Below, piece by piece: positions 9,517 through 19,712 of a DNA stretch of 35,345 bases (the stretch's first letter is position 1; the number at the start of each line of letters is the position of its first letter). The notes under the pieces were generated by a model. The model was given only the letters and a program-made list of their open reading frames with translations. It was not told where the DNA came from and did not search any database. This stretch comes from Mesaphorura yosii (taxonomy: Eukaryota > Arthropoda > Collembola > Poduromorpha > Tullbergiidae): the NCBI GenBank assembly GCA_009869945.1, contig WIXG01000586.1:1-35345 (forward strand), in the 5' to 3' direction. A program made the position numbers and the translations under genes.

Positions 9517-10928
9517 TCATGATTCCGGTGATTTGGCGATGACGCAACCGACGCACTCGCGCACCACCAGTCCTCCCAACACGACGAGAGTCAGCCCCAG
9601 AATCGCGTACGTTGCATTTTGGAATCCCACGGCGTCAGTGAGCCCTCCAGCCATCACTGGACCCACAAAGCCCCCCAAACACATGCACGCTGACCACCAT
9701 CCGGCAGCCAACGCGTTGGGGTTGAGGTATCCGTTGACTCTCGTTGTCTTGAGCACCACCAGGAAGGTCGAGAGGTAGATGACTGCCGTCGTGACCCCAA
9801 ATATCAGGAGGGCGCCAAATGTCAGGCCTAATTGTGGTCTGAGCTGCAGCAGTGGCAGCGGACCCACCAGCACGATGGCAATGCAGTTGGCCACCAGTCC
9901 TGTCATTGTAATACGCGCGATGATGGCTTCGTGTCGGACTCTGTCGAAGGCGATGCCCGCCAAGGGTGACAGAATGGAGTGAATCATGCCTGGCACAAGG
10001 AACGCCAGACCCACTGAGGCAGGAGCCAAGTGGAACTGCCGCAAGTGTGGCTCCAATGACGAGTAGATGAACGAGATTGAGATGACTGCAATCAGCAGAG
10101 CCAAGGATTGGAGTGCCACGTTGGGGACTGCGAGCAGCTCCAGTAACCCCTTTCGGCCCCCTTCTTCCCCCTCGAGGGATGGGACTCGGCCATCCCTCTG
10201 CTCCAATTTGAAGAACGGGAGCACCAGGCCGGCGGCAGTCAGCAGACCCCCGAGAATGAAGAATGGAAGCCCAAAGCCACCAACGACGAACAGCGCCTCT
10301 CCAAGTACGGGCCCTATGCTGTATCCAAGCCCAAAAGCAAGCTCCAGGAGTGCGAACGAGACGGCCACGCTGTCACTGGCAGCGGCTCGTTTTGTCACGA
10401 TCGTGTTGCCCGCAGTGAACAGCATCGCTGCGCCGAGAGCTTCCAAAAACCGGAGCAGAATTGAAAGGCCGAGAAAGAGTTCGTGGCTCTTGACCATATC
10501 CAGGAGTCTACAGAGGAAACAGAACAGGATGAAGCACCAAGGTGCAATCAGTCACTTGCTTACCCAAAGGCTGCGACGGTCACCCCCTGCACCAGAGTTC
10601 CAAAAGTGTACACGAGTTGTGGAGTGGTTCGGTGCATATTTGAGCCACAGATGGGGCTGGCAAAGAATTGTGTCAGCTGATGGACGCCAAACACGAATCC
10701 ATACTCGGTGGCAGACATCCCTTTGGATTCGGCTTCTTTTGGGTAAAAGGGCGCAGGGAGGGAGTACACCATAGCGGCTAAGAGATTGGTGCACCCAACC
10801 ACAAGTAACACACGCCAATGCTGGAAACCAGGAATACAATACTTGTCCTGCGCAGTGGGGGACACCGACTCCATTGTGGATTTTCTTAAAACTGATGCTG
10901 ATAACTCCGAGCCAGCCAGACTATACAT
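9517..10928 (-). CDS. MFS transporter, SLC18B1-like
   Basis: Two exons, 10928-10564 and 10507-9517, joined by a 56-bp intron in phase 2; the junction reads FGLLDMVKSHELF. The product is 451 residues, the usual length for SLC18B1, a vesicular polyamine or monoamine transporter of the major facilitator superfamily. Family marks are FYPKEAESKGMSATEYGFVF in the first loop, the SPICGSNM motif after helix 2, RFLEALGAAMLFTAGN in helix 4, LELAFGLGYSIGPVLGE and GGFGLPFFILGG. About twelve hydrophobic helices can be counted. The start could also be the inner methionine at 10874 (MESVSPTAQ). It likely exchanges protons for organic cations in vesicles or at the plasma membrane; the substrate cannot be told from sequence. 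Confidence 0.88.
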
Positions 10929-11406
10929 CTTGATAGATTCAGTTGCTTAAGTCGTAATTAACCATTTAATAGTCTGACTATCAATTCTCTACGCTTTTCT
11001 CTAACCGCAGCCATAATTGGACAATTAAGAAATCAGGCGAGCAAACTTTCGTAACATCGTAACTAGTAATGCAATTATTACACTTGTTCCAAGACACACT
11101 TGCGGTTGAACACTCGTTCAAGAACTTACTCATCTGCTTCTGAAGGACAACCACAAAATCCCGGCAGATTCCAACAACTCTTCCGCAGGTATTCTGCTGC
11201 TATTGTTCGGTCACCAGAATATTAATAATTTCAAGAGATTAATTGGGTTTTAATGAAAATTAACCAACTGAATGGATTTCACTATTCTTAACGGCTTAAA
11301 AGAGCAATAAAGAACTTAAGGGAGAATATGATTTTATATTTTTACAATTTACTGATTTGGTCTCGAGTGCTCTAATTCAGAAACTTATTGGACACTTTTT
11401 TTTTAT
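10929..11406. other. AT-rich intergenic region
   Basis: Upstream of the transporter start and downstream of the GH16 gene on the same strand. TTTATT at 11402-11407 is the GH16 poly(A) signal and overlaps its stop codon. No gene seen. Confidence 0.5.
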
Positions 11407-12351
11407 TCAGACGACATTTGTGTCGCAGTCTTTTCTCCAGACTTTGACGTAATCCGCCTTGAACTGCATGTCGTGGACTTCGGGGATGGGGGGGTGGTGG
11501 TGCCCCGCAGACCACCCCGCGCTGATGGCCAGGTTCAGGTAGATGAAGGCGTCAAAGTGAGGGCCCACTCCCTGGCCCCAAACCGTCGAGTTGGCGCGGC
11601 AGCCGTTGAGGTACCACGTGATGGAGTGCTCCCCGTAGTGCGTCCCCAACAGGACCTCCTGCCCCGGGGCGATTGTCAATGGGTTGTAAACGTACTTGGT
11701 GTCCCCCTCGAGGTTGTGGATGCGGCTCGTAAACTCCAGCGTATGGGGGCTGTCTGGGTGGTACTCGAAGGAGTCTACCTCCTGCCAAGGGTCCGTGATT
11801 CCGTAATTCCCCGCCCCCCACGTCCACAGCGAGGGCCATGCCCCGTATTCACTTGGGAGTACGAAGACTGTTTCAATGTAGTCGCCAGTCCTGACCTTGA
11901 AGGGGTGTTCCGTGTTTGCCCACTCGGTGGTCAAGAGTCCCGTGGCCCAAAAGTTGAGGCTTGTGTCCTTGTAAGGCTCGCTGGTCTCCCAGGCGTCAAA
12001 GACAACCCAGCCGCTCCCATCCAGGTAGACGCGGGAAGGGTCGATGATGTCCAGTCCCCCAAACTGGGCATTTCGGTCGCCGCCTCCGTAGGGACTCGCC
12101 CTTTTGTTGTTCCACCGAGTCAGGTTCACGCTGCCGCCCGCGGCGCCGTCGAAATCTTCATTAAACACGAGCTTCCAGGTGGAACGAATTAGCCTGGAGA
12201 AAAAGGCGAAATTATCGCTCTCATTTGTAGAGGAATCAAGGGATCCTTACGTAGGATCAGGATACTCCTCCAGGGGCTTGCAGAGGTCCACTTGCAGCTC
12301 GGCGCGGCCCGCGCCGAATTGGCCCAGCGCGAATAGAATGAGAAGCTTCAT
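11407..12351 (-). CDS. Secreted glycoside hydrolase family 16 enzyme (beta-glucanase-like)
   Basis: Exons 12351-12251 and 12193-11407 with a 57-bp intron in phase 2; the junction restores DPTLIRSTWKLVFNEDFDG. The 295-residue product has a signal peptide (MKLLILFALGQFGAGRA) and one GH16 jelly-roll domain. The catalytic signature E-x-D-x-x-E is seen as EVDSFE (Glu172 nucleophile, Asp174, Glu177 acid/base), followed by typical late strands HSITWYLNGCRANSTVW and ADYVKVWRKDC. GH16 enzymes cut beta-1,3 or mixed beta-1,3/1,4-glucans such as laminarin. The intact catalytic triad favours an active enzyme over a GNBP/beta-GRP recognition protein, where these residues are often lost. It probably acts in the gut or cuticle against fungal, algal or lichen glucans. 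Confidence 0.88.
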
Positions 12352-12723
12352 AGTATGGCTGCATTTAAAACTATTTTCACAACCGAAGCAGGCTTTTATT
12401 ATCGGATTTATTAGCGACAGCTTTCGGTGAGCCAGTGATAGCGATAACTCCAGAAACACGCTGTGACCACAACATTATTTCTAATTAGTTTGTTAATTAT
12501 TTCACAATCGTGTACTGTATCGTTTATCCTTCGATGGCCACTGAAATCGCGGAGAGTGCCACCAGCACTGCGAACGACACAAAATGAAGGCTCATTTCGC
12601 GATTAATTGTTTCAATTAACGAAATATCGCGCAGACATTTCAGCGTTCAACCAGAGGGGCCTGAGTTTTCTTTTTCAAGCAGTCTGACGGACACCTGTTG
12701 TCAAACGTCGCAAACCGAAAACG
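12352..12723. other. Intergenic; tiny signal-peptide-like frame on minus strand
   Basis: Upstream of GH16. At about 12586-12518 the minus strand reads MSLHFVSFAVLVALSAISVA followed by IEG and a stop. This looks like a signal peptide with no mature part, perhaps a decayed first exon. No other coding content is seen. Confidence 0.3.
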
Positions 12724-13313
12724 TCAGTTCCCGTCTTTGACGCAGGGTACGTCGCAGGTGCTAACAGCCAAGTGCATGGCCAGCAAGTCGAGGCTGACCT
12801 CTGGCAGATAAAGAGAGTTCCCGTCGTTGATACACCTGGTCAGGGAATGCAGCAGTTGGATCATTTTGGGATGCTCAATCGGCAGACATTGGGCTCCGAG
12901 TTTTCGGCATTTGCCCAACCACGCGGGCATACAACCGATGAATTTGGCGGGCCACAAATGTCTGGGAAAACATCGGGGCGCTAGACCCTTCACGATTGGC
13001 CAAAATGAAAACCGTTCAAACCCGTTCGGTTGACCCGCCACTTTGTCGAGACCCTTCGAGCCCAGTCCGGGTTTGAGTCGACTGACAATGTGCACGATTT
13101 CGGTGACGAAGGACCAGAGTAGCGTGCAGGTCTCGTGCAGCGACACGTCTGCTGCGCGAGTGCGTAAGAGAGTCGGGAGAGCAGGTCGGCGAATTGCTCC
13201 ATCGTGATTCGGAAGAGGTCCACGGTGTAACTGTGACCCTCGGAAACTTCCACGCTCGGCTGACCCTCCAGCAGTGTCTGCAGCTGCCCCCACGAACTGA
13301 CTTCCTGTGCCAT
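12724..13313 (-). pseudogene. Unrecognised gene broken by one frameshift
   Basis: The first part starts at 13313 (MAQEVSSWGQLQTLLEGQPS) and reads to SRLSYALAQQT. At about 13146-13156 the coding frame moves to the overlapping one, which continues ADVSLHETCTLLWSFVTEIV and runs about 130 more residues to a stop at 12724. Both halves have convincing protein-like composition, with amphipathic helices (LPIEHPKMIQLLHSLTRCIN, PEVSLDLLAMHLAV), and there is no room for an intron at the junction. It is therefore a pseudogene, a sequencing error, or a real frameshift. The joined product would be close to 200 residues and mainly helical. I do not recognise the family. Confidence 0.5.
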
Positions 13314-13667
13314 CGTCCGCCACGTTCAGCCAGCGCCTACGAAAGTATAGAACTGTGTTGACTATATATATAAGATATAGATAAAGGAGCGGCAGGATAT
13401 AATTATAGCCTGCCAGTGTAATTTTCATGACCCCCTAATGCTATTAACATGGGGAAATTTTTTGTCTCAAATCGACCCGAAAATAACTTTTTTACACGTT
13501 TCAGGCAAAAATCAGAATTCTTAATTTTTCTGGGACTCAGAAAATTTTCATGGGCCCCCTTTGGTCCAATCCAACCCCTTCTGCGTAACCTTCGTCAATA
13601 CTTTCCAGGCCATCGCCAGCGACGCCACACGCACAGTGCTGATTGGCCACCAAGCACGTGCTAAAAC

Positions 13668-13820
13668 ATGGATAACGTCAAGGCGAAGGAGCAAGCCCGA
13701 ATGAAGGCAGTGCAGTTGATGGGACTCGGCGCTTCCTTCACCCTTCTCGTCGTCGTCGTCTCGCGCTCGTCGCGTCGGCGTCGGGAGCGGAAGTCGAAAA
13801 CTCAAAATTCTTCGAGTTAA
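13668..13820 (+). CDS. Possible small single-pass membrane protein, 50 residues
   Basis: ATG in good context (AAACATGG). The frame begins MDNVKAKEQARMKAVQLMG, then has a hydrophobic stretch GASFTLLVVVV and a strongly basic tail (SRSSRRRRERKSK). The plan, an amphipathic head, one short helix and a basic tail, is that of small mitochondrial or ER tail-type proteins. No family is recognised. It lies divergent to the frameshifted gene at 12724-13313. A chance frame is possible. Confidence 0.3.
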   Translation: MDNVKAKEQARMKAVQLMGLGASFTLLVVVVSRSSRRRRERKSKTQNSSS

Positions 13821-14405
13821 AGCTTGTGCGTACGAATTTCATGAAAGGAGTAGGAGTCAGGCAGAGAGGCAAAGAGACAGATATAGAAAAGGTTTCAACG
13901 TATCAAAATAAAATCTTCCCTCTGGACATTTCTGGTCGTGAATCTGACTTGCTGCGGTTGAAAATCATGCGTTGTGTTGTGCTGGACATAAGGCCGTTGG
14001 ACATTCTAGATCAGAAATCATGAGCTAATAATGTAATGTGTAATGAAATAATGTAGATCTCGACTTCATGTAAAAGGTTTGCACTTATAACCAATCCAAG
14101 GACAATCGATCGGTTTGCGGTTTGCTGTCGGGCTTGGCCCATTCCAAGGCTATTCAAATTTAGAATCCCAATGGATCATTTTGAAGTGAAATACAGCGCT
14201 ATAGTATTATTTGAATTCCCATTGCAAATATTTTCGAGAATTTTTCGATGAACTGAGATACCACAAACAAATTCTAATTTCATGAGATGAAGTCATGCAA
14301 TGCTCTGATATTCTTCATTAGCTTTCTCTTGCCTGTAGACTTTTAACTGAATGTGCGACGGTGTTGCTCGTCAATTTAGTAATTAAAGAGAAGAGAGATG
14401 TCAAG
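13821..14405. other. Intergenic, upstream of the ionotropic receptor
   Basis: A short open frame at 13826-14023 has no protein-like pattern. The rest is AT-rich. Promoter elements of the receptor are not evident. Confidence 0.4.
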
Positions 14406-16607
14406 ATGAAGGTTGTGTACTTGCTCCTGCTATGTTTGTGTTCTGTCGCTGCTGTCATCGAAGTCCCAATCAAGTCGTCAAGCTCTCTGTACACGTCTCA
14501 AGTTGGCCAACTTTTTCACAGTCTCTTCTCAGCAGACAGCTGTCACCTGAGCATCGCCGGAGAATTCAATCCAGCAGCAGCCGACTACGACCAAGACATT
14601 GAAGTGTACTTGTTCCTCCTTGATCAGGAGCTCGGTCACAGTCCAGTTCGCCTGCACACTGAATTCATCCATGGAGAAGTTGCGTTCAAAATATGGAGGA
14701 TGTGGACAATACCCGAACGCCTGGCTGCGAATATGACAGACATTCGCCAGTTCACACACTTCATACACTGTCATGTTGAGGTCATTTTGTTCATTGATCA
14801 ACTTATTAAGAGCCAGTGGGATGACATTGTGACACAAGTCATTTATCATGACATTTTGAGTCATGCTTCACCAGCATTGACTGTATTTGTGTTCAAGGCT
14901 GATGTATCTCTAGGTACAAGGCTCAACATCGTCGATGGAGTGTACTGGGTCCCTGGTTTTCAAGCTACTTGCCTAGAAGTAGTCCACAGAGAGAACGATA
15001 CCCAAATCAGCTTCATATCAACGTACCCGCCAAGGCAACATCCACTTCCGGTGGCGTCATACAGTTTTTCTGAGGCTACCACCGCCTTTAAGGCCCTGAA
15101 TAATTTATGGCATACGAAGCATAAAGATCGGGAGGGTCACTATGTCTTGGTATCCATCAGTCGTCTGGATGAGTGGCTTGGATTGAAAATCAGTGGCAGC
15201 GCTCCACGCTCAATTAGATTCTCCCGACACATGCTTCCGGCATGCGGTAACCGACCTGGTGGCACCGCAGTGGCTGTCCGTGAGTGCGTACAGTTGGAGC
15301 TCTTGAAAAGATTCAACTTTACTGGATGCCAGTGCCGGAGTGAATTTAGTATGAGACGTGCAATGGGGTTGGGATACATTGTTGGAAGTGACGTACTCAC
15401 TGCAGATGATCAGATGATATTCGACTATCACTATCAGGAGTACGTCACAGTGGAGGTCATCCCGTACCGGCTTATACTTGTGATCGACAAAGACCACATC
15501 ACAAAGATAAACATGATGGCTATTCTTAACTCTATGGACCTGGAAACGTGGGTTTGCAGTCTTCTGTCCGTAACTGGAATCTGTGTTTTACTCCTTCGAC
15601 ATCAGCAGTCGTCATTGGCAAGTATTGAAACCGTCAGCAACTTTGTTCACGCGTTTATTTCCCTTTTGTGGTTAGTCTTCGGCCATGGAGCAAAAGTCGA
15701 AACAAAAGCAGAAAAACGAAGATCAACGACATTGCTTCGAATTTTGCTCTCCACCTGGCTTCTGGCCACCGTGGTTCTCTCAAATGGGTACTCCGGCATT
15801 GTCACATCTCTCATGACCAAGGAGATCATTCCAGACCACGCACAGTCACTCGAAGAACTGAGCAACACGTCAACACCAATACCAATATTCTCTCTTTCAT
15901 TGACTTCACGTCAGTATTTCAATGGCACGAGGAAAACGCTACCTGACCGCCCTATCCTTTGGAGTGGACCACCCTCCTTGAAGTACTCCAAGATATTGGA
16001 CACTGTGAAGTATGTATTTTCTGGCAACGACTACGACGTAGAGAAAGGAGGCAGGTATGAAGACTTCCGCCGGGCTGCTGCATTGAGCCAAAGTCAAATC
16101 TCAGTGATTGGTGACAAGAGTCAACAGCGCCTGCGTGTTGGGGAGAACTTTGCACTTCTGGAGGGTCTTAGTTACGTGGCTTCGTTACAATTAGTGAAGC
16201 ATGGCCTTGAAATGGAGAAGCTAGTCGTTCTAGATATACCTGTCCCACCTTTCGTACGTACTGGGCAACTCGTAGTCTCTAGAAACTATCTGCATCGACT
16301 TCTAAAACCGGCGATGTATGGATTGATCGAGTCAGGGATCTACGAGCGATGGAAGCAAAACCGGGAAATTCAAATTGACATTAATTCCAGAAGGGCACGG
16401 AAATTTTATTATCCTGATGCGGAGCACGAAAAGACATTGACACCAGCATTGTTTAGGCTACCACCGCCAGCACAACCCCCACGTCACGGGTCAATGCAAT
16501 TGTACAGGATTCCATTCACATTATTCGCGATCATGATCAGCACAGCGACTGGTGTATTTCTTATGGAAATTTTATTGAACGCCTGCAACATGTCATTCAA
16601 AAGTTGA
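14406..16607 (+). CDS. Divergent ionotropic receptor (chemosensory iGluR family)
   Basis: A single exon of 733 residues. An in-frame ATG at 14361 exists, but 14406 puts the signal peptide MKVVYLLLLCLCSVAA at the terminus. The N-terminal region is variable and glycosylatable. A split ligand-binding domain surrounds the channel: first helix about 382-398 (WVCSLLSVTGICVLLL), pore loop about 413-430 (FVHAFISLLWLVFGHGA), second helix about 445-466 (LLSTWLLATVVLSNGYSGIV) and last helix about 700-725 (LFAIMISTATGVFLMEILL). The SNGYSGIVTSLMT block after helix two matches the SYTANL-type region of iGluRs and IRs. It is a ligand-gated cation channel subunit of chemosensory neurons, likely working with a co-receptor. 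Intronless divergent IRs are typical of species-specific expansions. The ligand is unknown. Confidence 0.85.
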   Translation: MKVVYLLLLCLCSVAAVIEVPIKSSSSLYTSQVGQLFHSLFSADSCHLSIAGEFNPAAADYDQDIEVYLFLLDQELGHSPVRLHTEFIHGEVAFKIWRMWTIPERLAANMTDIRQFTHFIHCHVEVILFIDQLIKSQWDDIVTQVIYHDILSHASPALTVFVFKADVSLGTRLNIVDGVYWVPGFQATCLEVVHRENDTQISFISTYPPRQHPLPVASYSFSEATTAFKALNNLWHTKHKDREGHYVLVSISRLDEWLGLKISGSAPRSIRFSRHMLPACGNRPGGTAVAVRECVQLELLKRFNFTGCQCRSEFSMRRAMGLGYIVGSDVLTADDQMIFDYHYQEYVTVEVIPYRLILVIDKDHITKINMMAILNSMDLETWVCSLLSVTGICVLLLRHQQSSLASIETVSNFVHAFISLLWLVFGHGAKVETKAEKRRSTTLLRILLSTWLLATVVLSNGYSGIVTSLMTKEIIPDHAQSLEELSNTSTPIPIFSLSLTSRQYFNGTRKTLPDRPILWSGPPSLKYSKILDTVKYVFSGNDYDVEKGGRYEDFRRAAALSQSQISVIGDKSQQRLRVGENFALLEGLSYVASLQLVKHGLEMEKLVVLDIPVPPFVRTGQLVVSRNYLHRLLKPAMYGLIESGIYERWKQNREIQIDINSRRARKFYYPDAEHEKTLTPALFRLPPPAQPPRHGSMQLYRIPFTLFAIMISTATGVFLMEILLNACNMSFKS

Positions 16608-16686
16608 GCCAAACCTGTACTACTCTAAATACACATTGTCATCTCTACTGCCCGTGTCCTGCCTCCTCCCACCCGTCTCCACTCAG

Positions 16687-16877
16687 AGGGTAAACGTGCT
16701 CGGGACACTCAAGACAAGGATAAGTGGTTCAACAATGGTGGCGGAGGACGAATGATTCAAAACGTCGAAGGAAACATCTGTCTGCCCTTGTCTGGAGGGG
16801 CCACGACACCCAGAGCACCGATCATCAGCTGGGACTGTGACGATCACCCACAGAGCCAATGGACCATTTTTCAGTGA
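16687..16877 (+). pseudogene. Orphan 3'-terminal exon of a ricin-B-type lectin
   Basis: After a polypyrimidine tract and a CAG acceptor (ending 16686), the frame reads DKDKWFNNGGGGRMIQNVEG, then NICLPLSGGA and PIISWDCDDHPQSQWTIFQ before TGA. The closing Q-x-W and the Cys-Leu pattern are those of the last subdomain of a beta-trefoil lectin. An AATAAA follows near 16947. No earlier trefoil exon is found upstream; the ionotropic receptor ends only 80 bases before. This is therefore probably a leftover of a lectin gene. A real last exon with distant 5' exons upstream of the intronless receptor cannot be excluded. Confidence 0.6.
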
Positions 16878-16972
16878 AAAGTTTAGCAAAGGTTTATTCA
16901 AGTTATAAATTCGTTGAAGTTTTAGCAACGAATTTATTGAAATATTGAATAAATTTTGCATCCACAGTTTGT

Positions 16973-19208
16973 TCATGTAAAGTAATTATTATCCGGAAAA
17001 CCGTAACGCCACAGGGCTGTTGTTGGGTACTGCGGATACTGCGGACGCTGAAGCCGCACCAGACGAATCTCTAAAACCTCTGTATCGGGTAGCGCTCTCT
17101 GAGCTGGATCGATCTGCAAGCATCCGTTCAGTGTCTTCTCGTAGTCGTAGTACTCGTAGCAGTTTGGAACTCGTGTTGGGACAACGTTCGCCACACCGAT
17201 GTCTGCTACAGTCAATCCCTCCAGCCATTGTCTCTTAGCTTCGGGGTCGTTGACCATCTCCGGCTCAATGACACGCTGCAGTGGAGTCTTTCCACAGAGC
17301 ATGAAGTACAAAATGCAGCCGAGAGACCAAACGTCCGCAGGCGGTCCAGCCATATCCACACGATCCAAGAGCACTTCAGGCGCCATGAACACGAGCGTTC
17401 CTCCAATGCCAACTGGATGCTCAGCCAATGCGTTCTCTTCAAGCGCCTCAACCGTCCACGCCGTGCCAAAGTCCACCAGTTTCAGTGTCTCTCCGAACCA
17501 CACAAAATTCATGTGTTTCAGGTCGAGGTGCACGATACCGTGTCCATGGATGCAGCGCACCGCTTGCACCATCTGAGTCCACATTGACACGAGTTGACCG
17601 TTAGTCAGGCTTCCGCCATTGTTCAGTATTCGAGATCGTATGTCTTCACCACCGCATTCCATCAGAATTCGTCCACACGGTCCTCCGTCGGTGTGGGCCT
17701 CGAATAGCTCCCATTTCACAAGCTGAACGACGTGCCTGGATGCCGAAGGTCGCTTGAGGCGTCCCAGGATATGAACTTCCTGTAGAAAAGAGGATCGCAG
17801 GCGCTCAGCCTGCTGCTGGTCTCTTTGGTTTCGACGAGCCTGACGGAAGTTCTGCACGAAAGCGGCGACACGTGCGCGAGTTCGCTCCGCCACGGCCTGT
17901 GCTCGAAGATATGGGTCGTGTTCTTCGCCGTCCAGAGCTCCAGTTGAGTCTGCTTCCGCGTCTGGATCTTGGTCGATAACTCTCTGGGCTAGAATGAGTG
18001 CGATTCTTTCGTCAAACACTTCCGCATCTCTTTCAGCTTGACCTTCCGGTGCCGGCGCCGTGAAGCTGACCTCTTTCAGAGCATAAGCTCGACTCTGTAC
18101 CTTGACCAGCCAGACCGAGCCAAAAGCACCGCGTCCAAGGAGTCGATGGCGCCTGTACGCCTGTCCTTTGATAACGATGTCCTGTTGCGGCTCTTCACCG
18201 TCAGCTTCCCCGTTCGGTGGTAGCGGATTAGGGTTCTTTAGGATTCCTCGAAGAGGGCCCGCAGGGCGACGGCGTTGTTGCCGTCGGACGGGAGATGGAG
18301 ACCTCCGCCTAGGACTTGGTTGGCGAGGCGCGCTCACGTGTCTGGCCGGATGCTGAGCCTGAGGACGTGCTTGTGGGTCCGGGAGTACTCTCAGCACGAA
18401 TTCAGTGCCCCATTTCTGAGAATGCGTGAGAAGGGAAAAAGCTTAATTGGAAAAGGTTGTCAAAGTCTTAAGGGTGGCTGTGACTCACAAGTGCCACGAT
18501 GAGGATAAGAAGGGGCACGTACAATTGAAGAAGTGCCTCTGGCATTCCGTTCTTTGTAAACACCCAAAACCCCATCCAACGGGTCCACGCCGCTGGAGAC
18601 ATTCTAGTCAATCTTGTTCCCTGCAAATAGAAACGGACCGAATCTGGGTACATGTACCGGCGAAGTACCGCCGCCTCTTCCACCGAAAGGAGCGCCACGT
18701 GCGTCACAAAGTGGAATTTCTTATTAGTCAACGTAAACAGCCGTGAGTCGGGTTTGGGAAGCGGTTTGTCTCTTCCTTCGCTCTCGATGAGCACCATTGA
18801 GTACCTTGCGGTGTCCGCCTGGCGGAGCTTCCTTTCGAGGGTGCACCCCCAGCCAGCGTCTCTCTCGGAGTGCGAGACGAGCAGATGTGCGAAGGAGTCC
18901 GGTTCGGGTTTGGGCTTGAGTTTGGAGCACGCGTGGCGCGGGGAACCTTCGACCAGGAAACCTTTTCCGTCAGCCCAGACGGCAGGACCCACATTCGTGA
19001 CGGGTACAGTGTTGGCGATGAGGAGACTTGTCTCGATTTGTCCCGTCCGCTTCTTCATCACTGTGATATTCAATTCGTAACCGCCCTTCTTTCCTGCATT
19101 AGAGTTGTGAGGAAGGAGTGGAGGGCCGAAGAGGAGAAGAAGGATTTCTAGAGCAGGGACGACCAGAAAGGCGCACTGTAGCAGGCTTGGAAGCCTGATA
19201 GAGGCCAT
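16973..19208 (-). CDS. PA-like domain / transmembrane / TTK-like protein kinase fusion
   Basis: Exon 1 (19208-18489, 240 codons) encodes a signal peptide, a PA-like luminal domain with the RNF13/Goliath pattern GKGFLVEGSPRHACSKLKPK, and a helix ALLQLYVPLLILIVAL at about 224-240. Exon 2 (18415-16973) follows a 73-bp phase-0 intron. It encodes a basic Pro/Arg-rich linker and a kinase: Gly loop LLGRGAFGSVWLV (near 334), Lys354 in YALKEV, Glu453 in FLQEVHIL, HLDLKHMNF (Asp538), DFG (Asp555) and DVWSLGCILYFMLCGKTPL. The kinase most resembles TTK/Mps1 (ILMECGGEDI, GIVHLDLK). About 100 charged residues are inserted between the Lys strand and the Glu helix. No methionine precedes the kinase core in exon 2, so the kinase depends on exon 1 for translation. 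The predicted 720-residue type I membrane protein has its kinase in the cytosol. Minus-strand AATAAA lies at 16933-16938. Confidence 0.8.
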
Positions 19209-19712
19209 CTCGAGACAAATGGTATACTGATGCGAATGCGATGTACAAACGTTGCAACAATATGCAAATCAAATACAGAACACCATGCACTTCTGAACGA
19301 ACAGTGAATGAACCCTTCTGCATTCCTCGTCAACTTCATTATCGTGCTTCATCCTAAAGATTATAGAGAGATCTACTTCGTTATCAGCCCTGATACCGAC
19401 ACGGTCATCACTGTGCATTGTTTTGCCGCTTCCCGCACTCGAGAAATGCAAAACTGCGCTGTTGAGGTTCAAGAGCGATGGAAGCCGCTCGACCGTTTGA
19501 CTGAACACCACTGGCGAGTGCTCCGCGGCCATGAACTGACGCTTGAGTCTCTTCAGGAACGGAATAAATATGAGTCATGGAACTAGATGAGAAATTCACT
19601 TCACACATATTTTAATGACCACTTTCTCTCATTTACCACTTGGGAAATGAGAATGAATACATTATTAAAAGAATGGGAAATGAATGTAGTAATTCTCCAA
19701 GCCAATCCTCCC
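19209..19712. other. Intergenic, 5' side of the PA-kinase gene
   Basis: Only short frames without recognisable motifs are present. Presumably it holds the PA-kinase promoter. No clear TATA box was identified. Confidence 0.4.

Noticed and set aside
11473..12192. A 239-codon plus-strand frame
   Set aside because: It is antisense to the GH16 gene and reads as low-complexity Val/Arg/Pro text.
12518..12586. Signal peptide-like 23-codon frame on the minus strand
   Set aside because: No donor site before the stop and no mature region; kept only as a note in the gap description.
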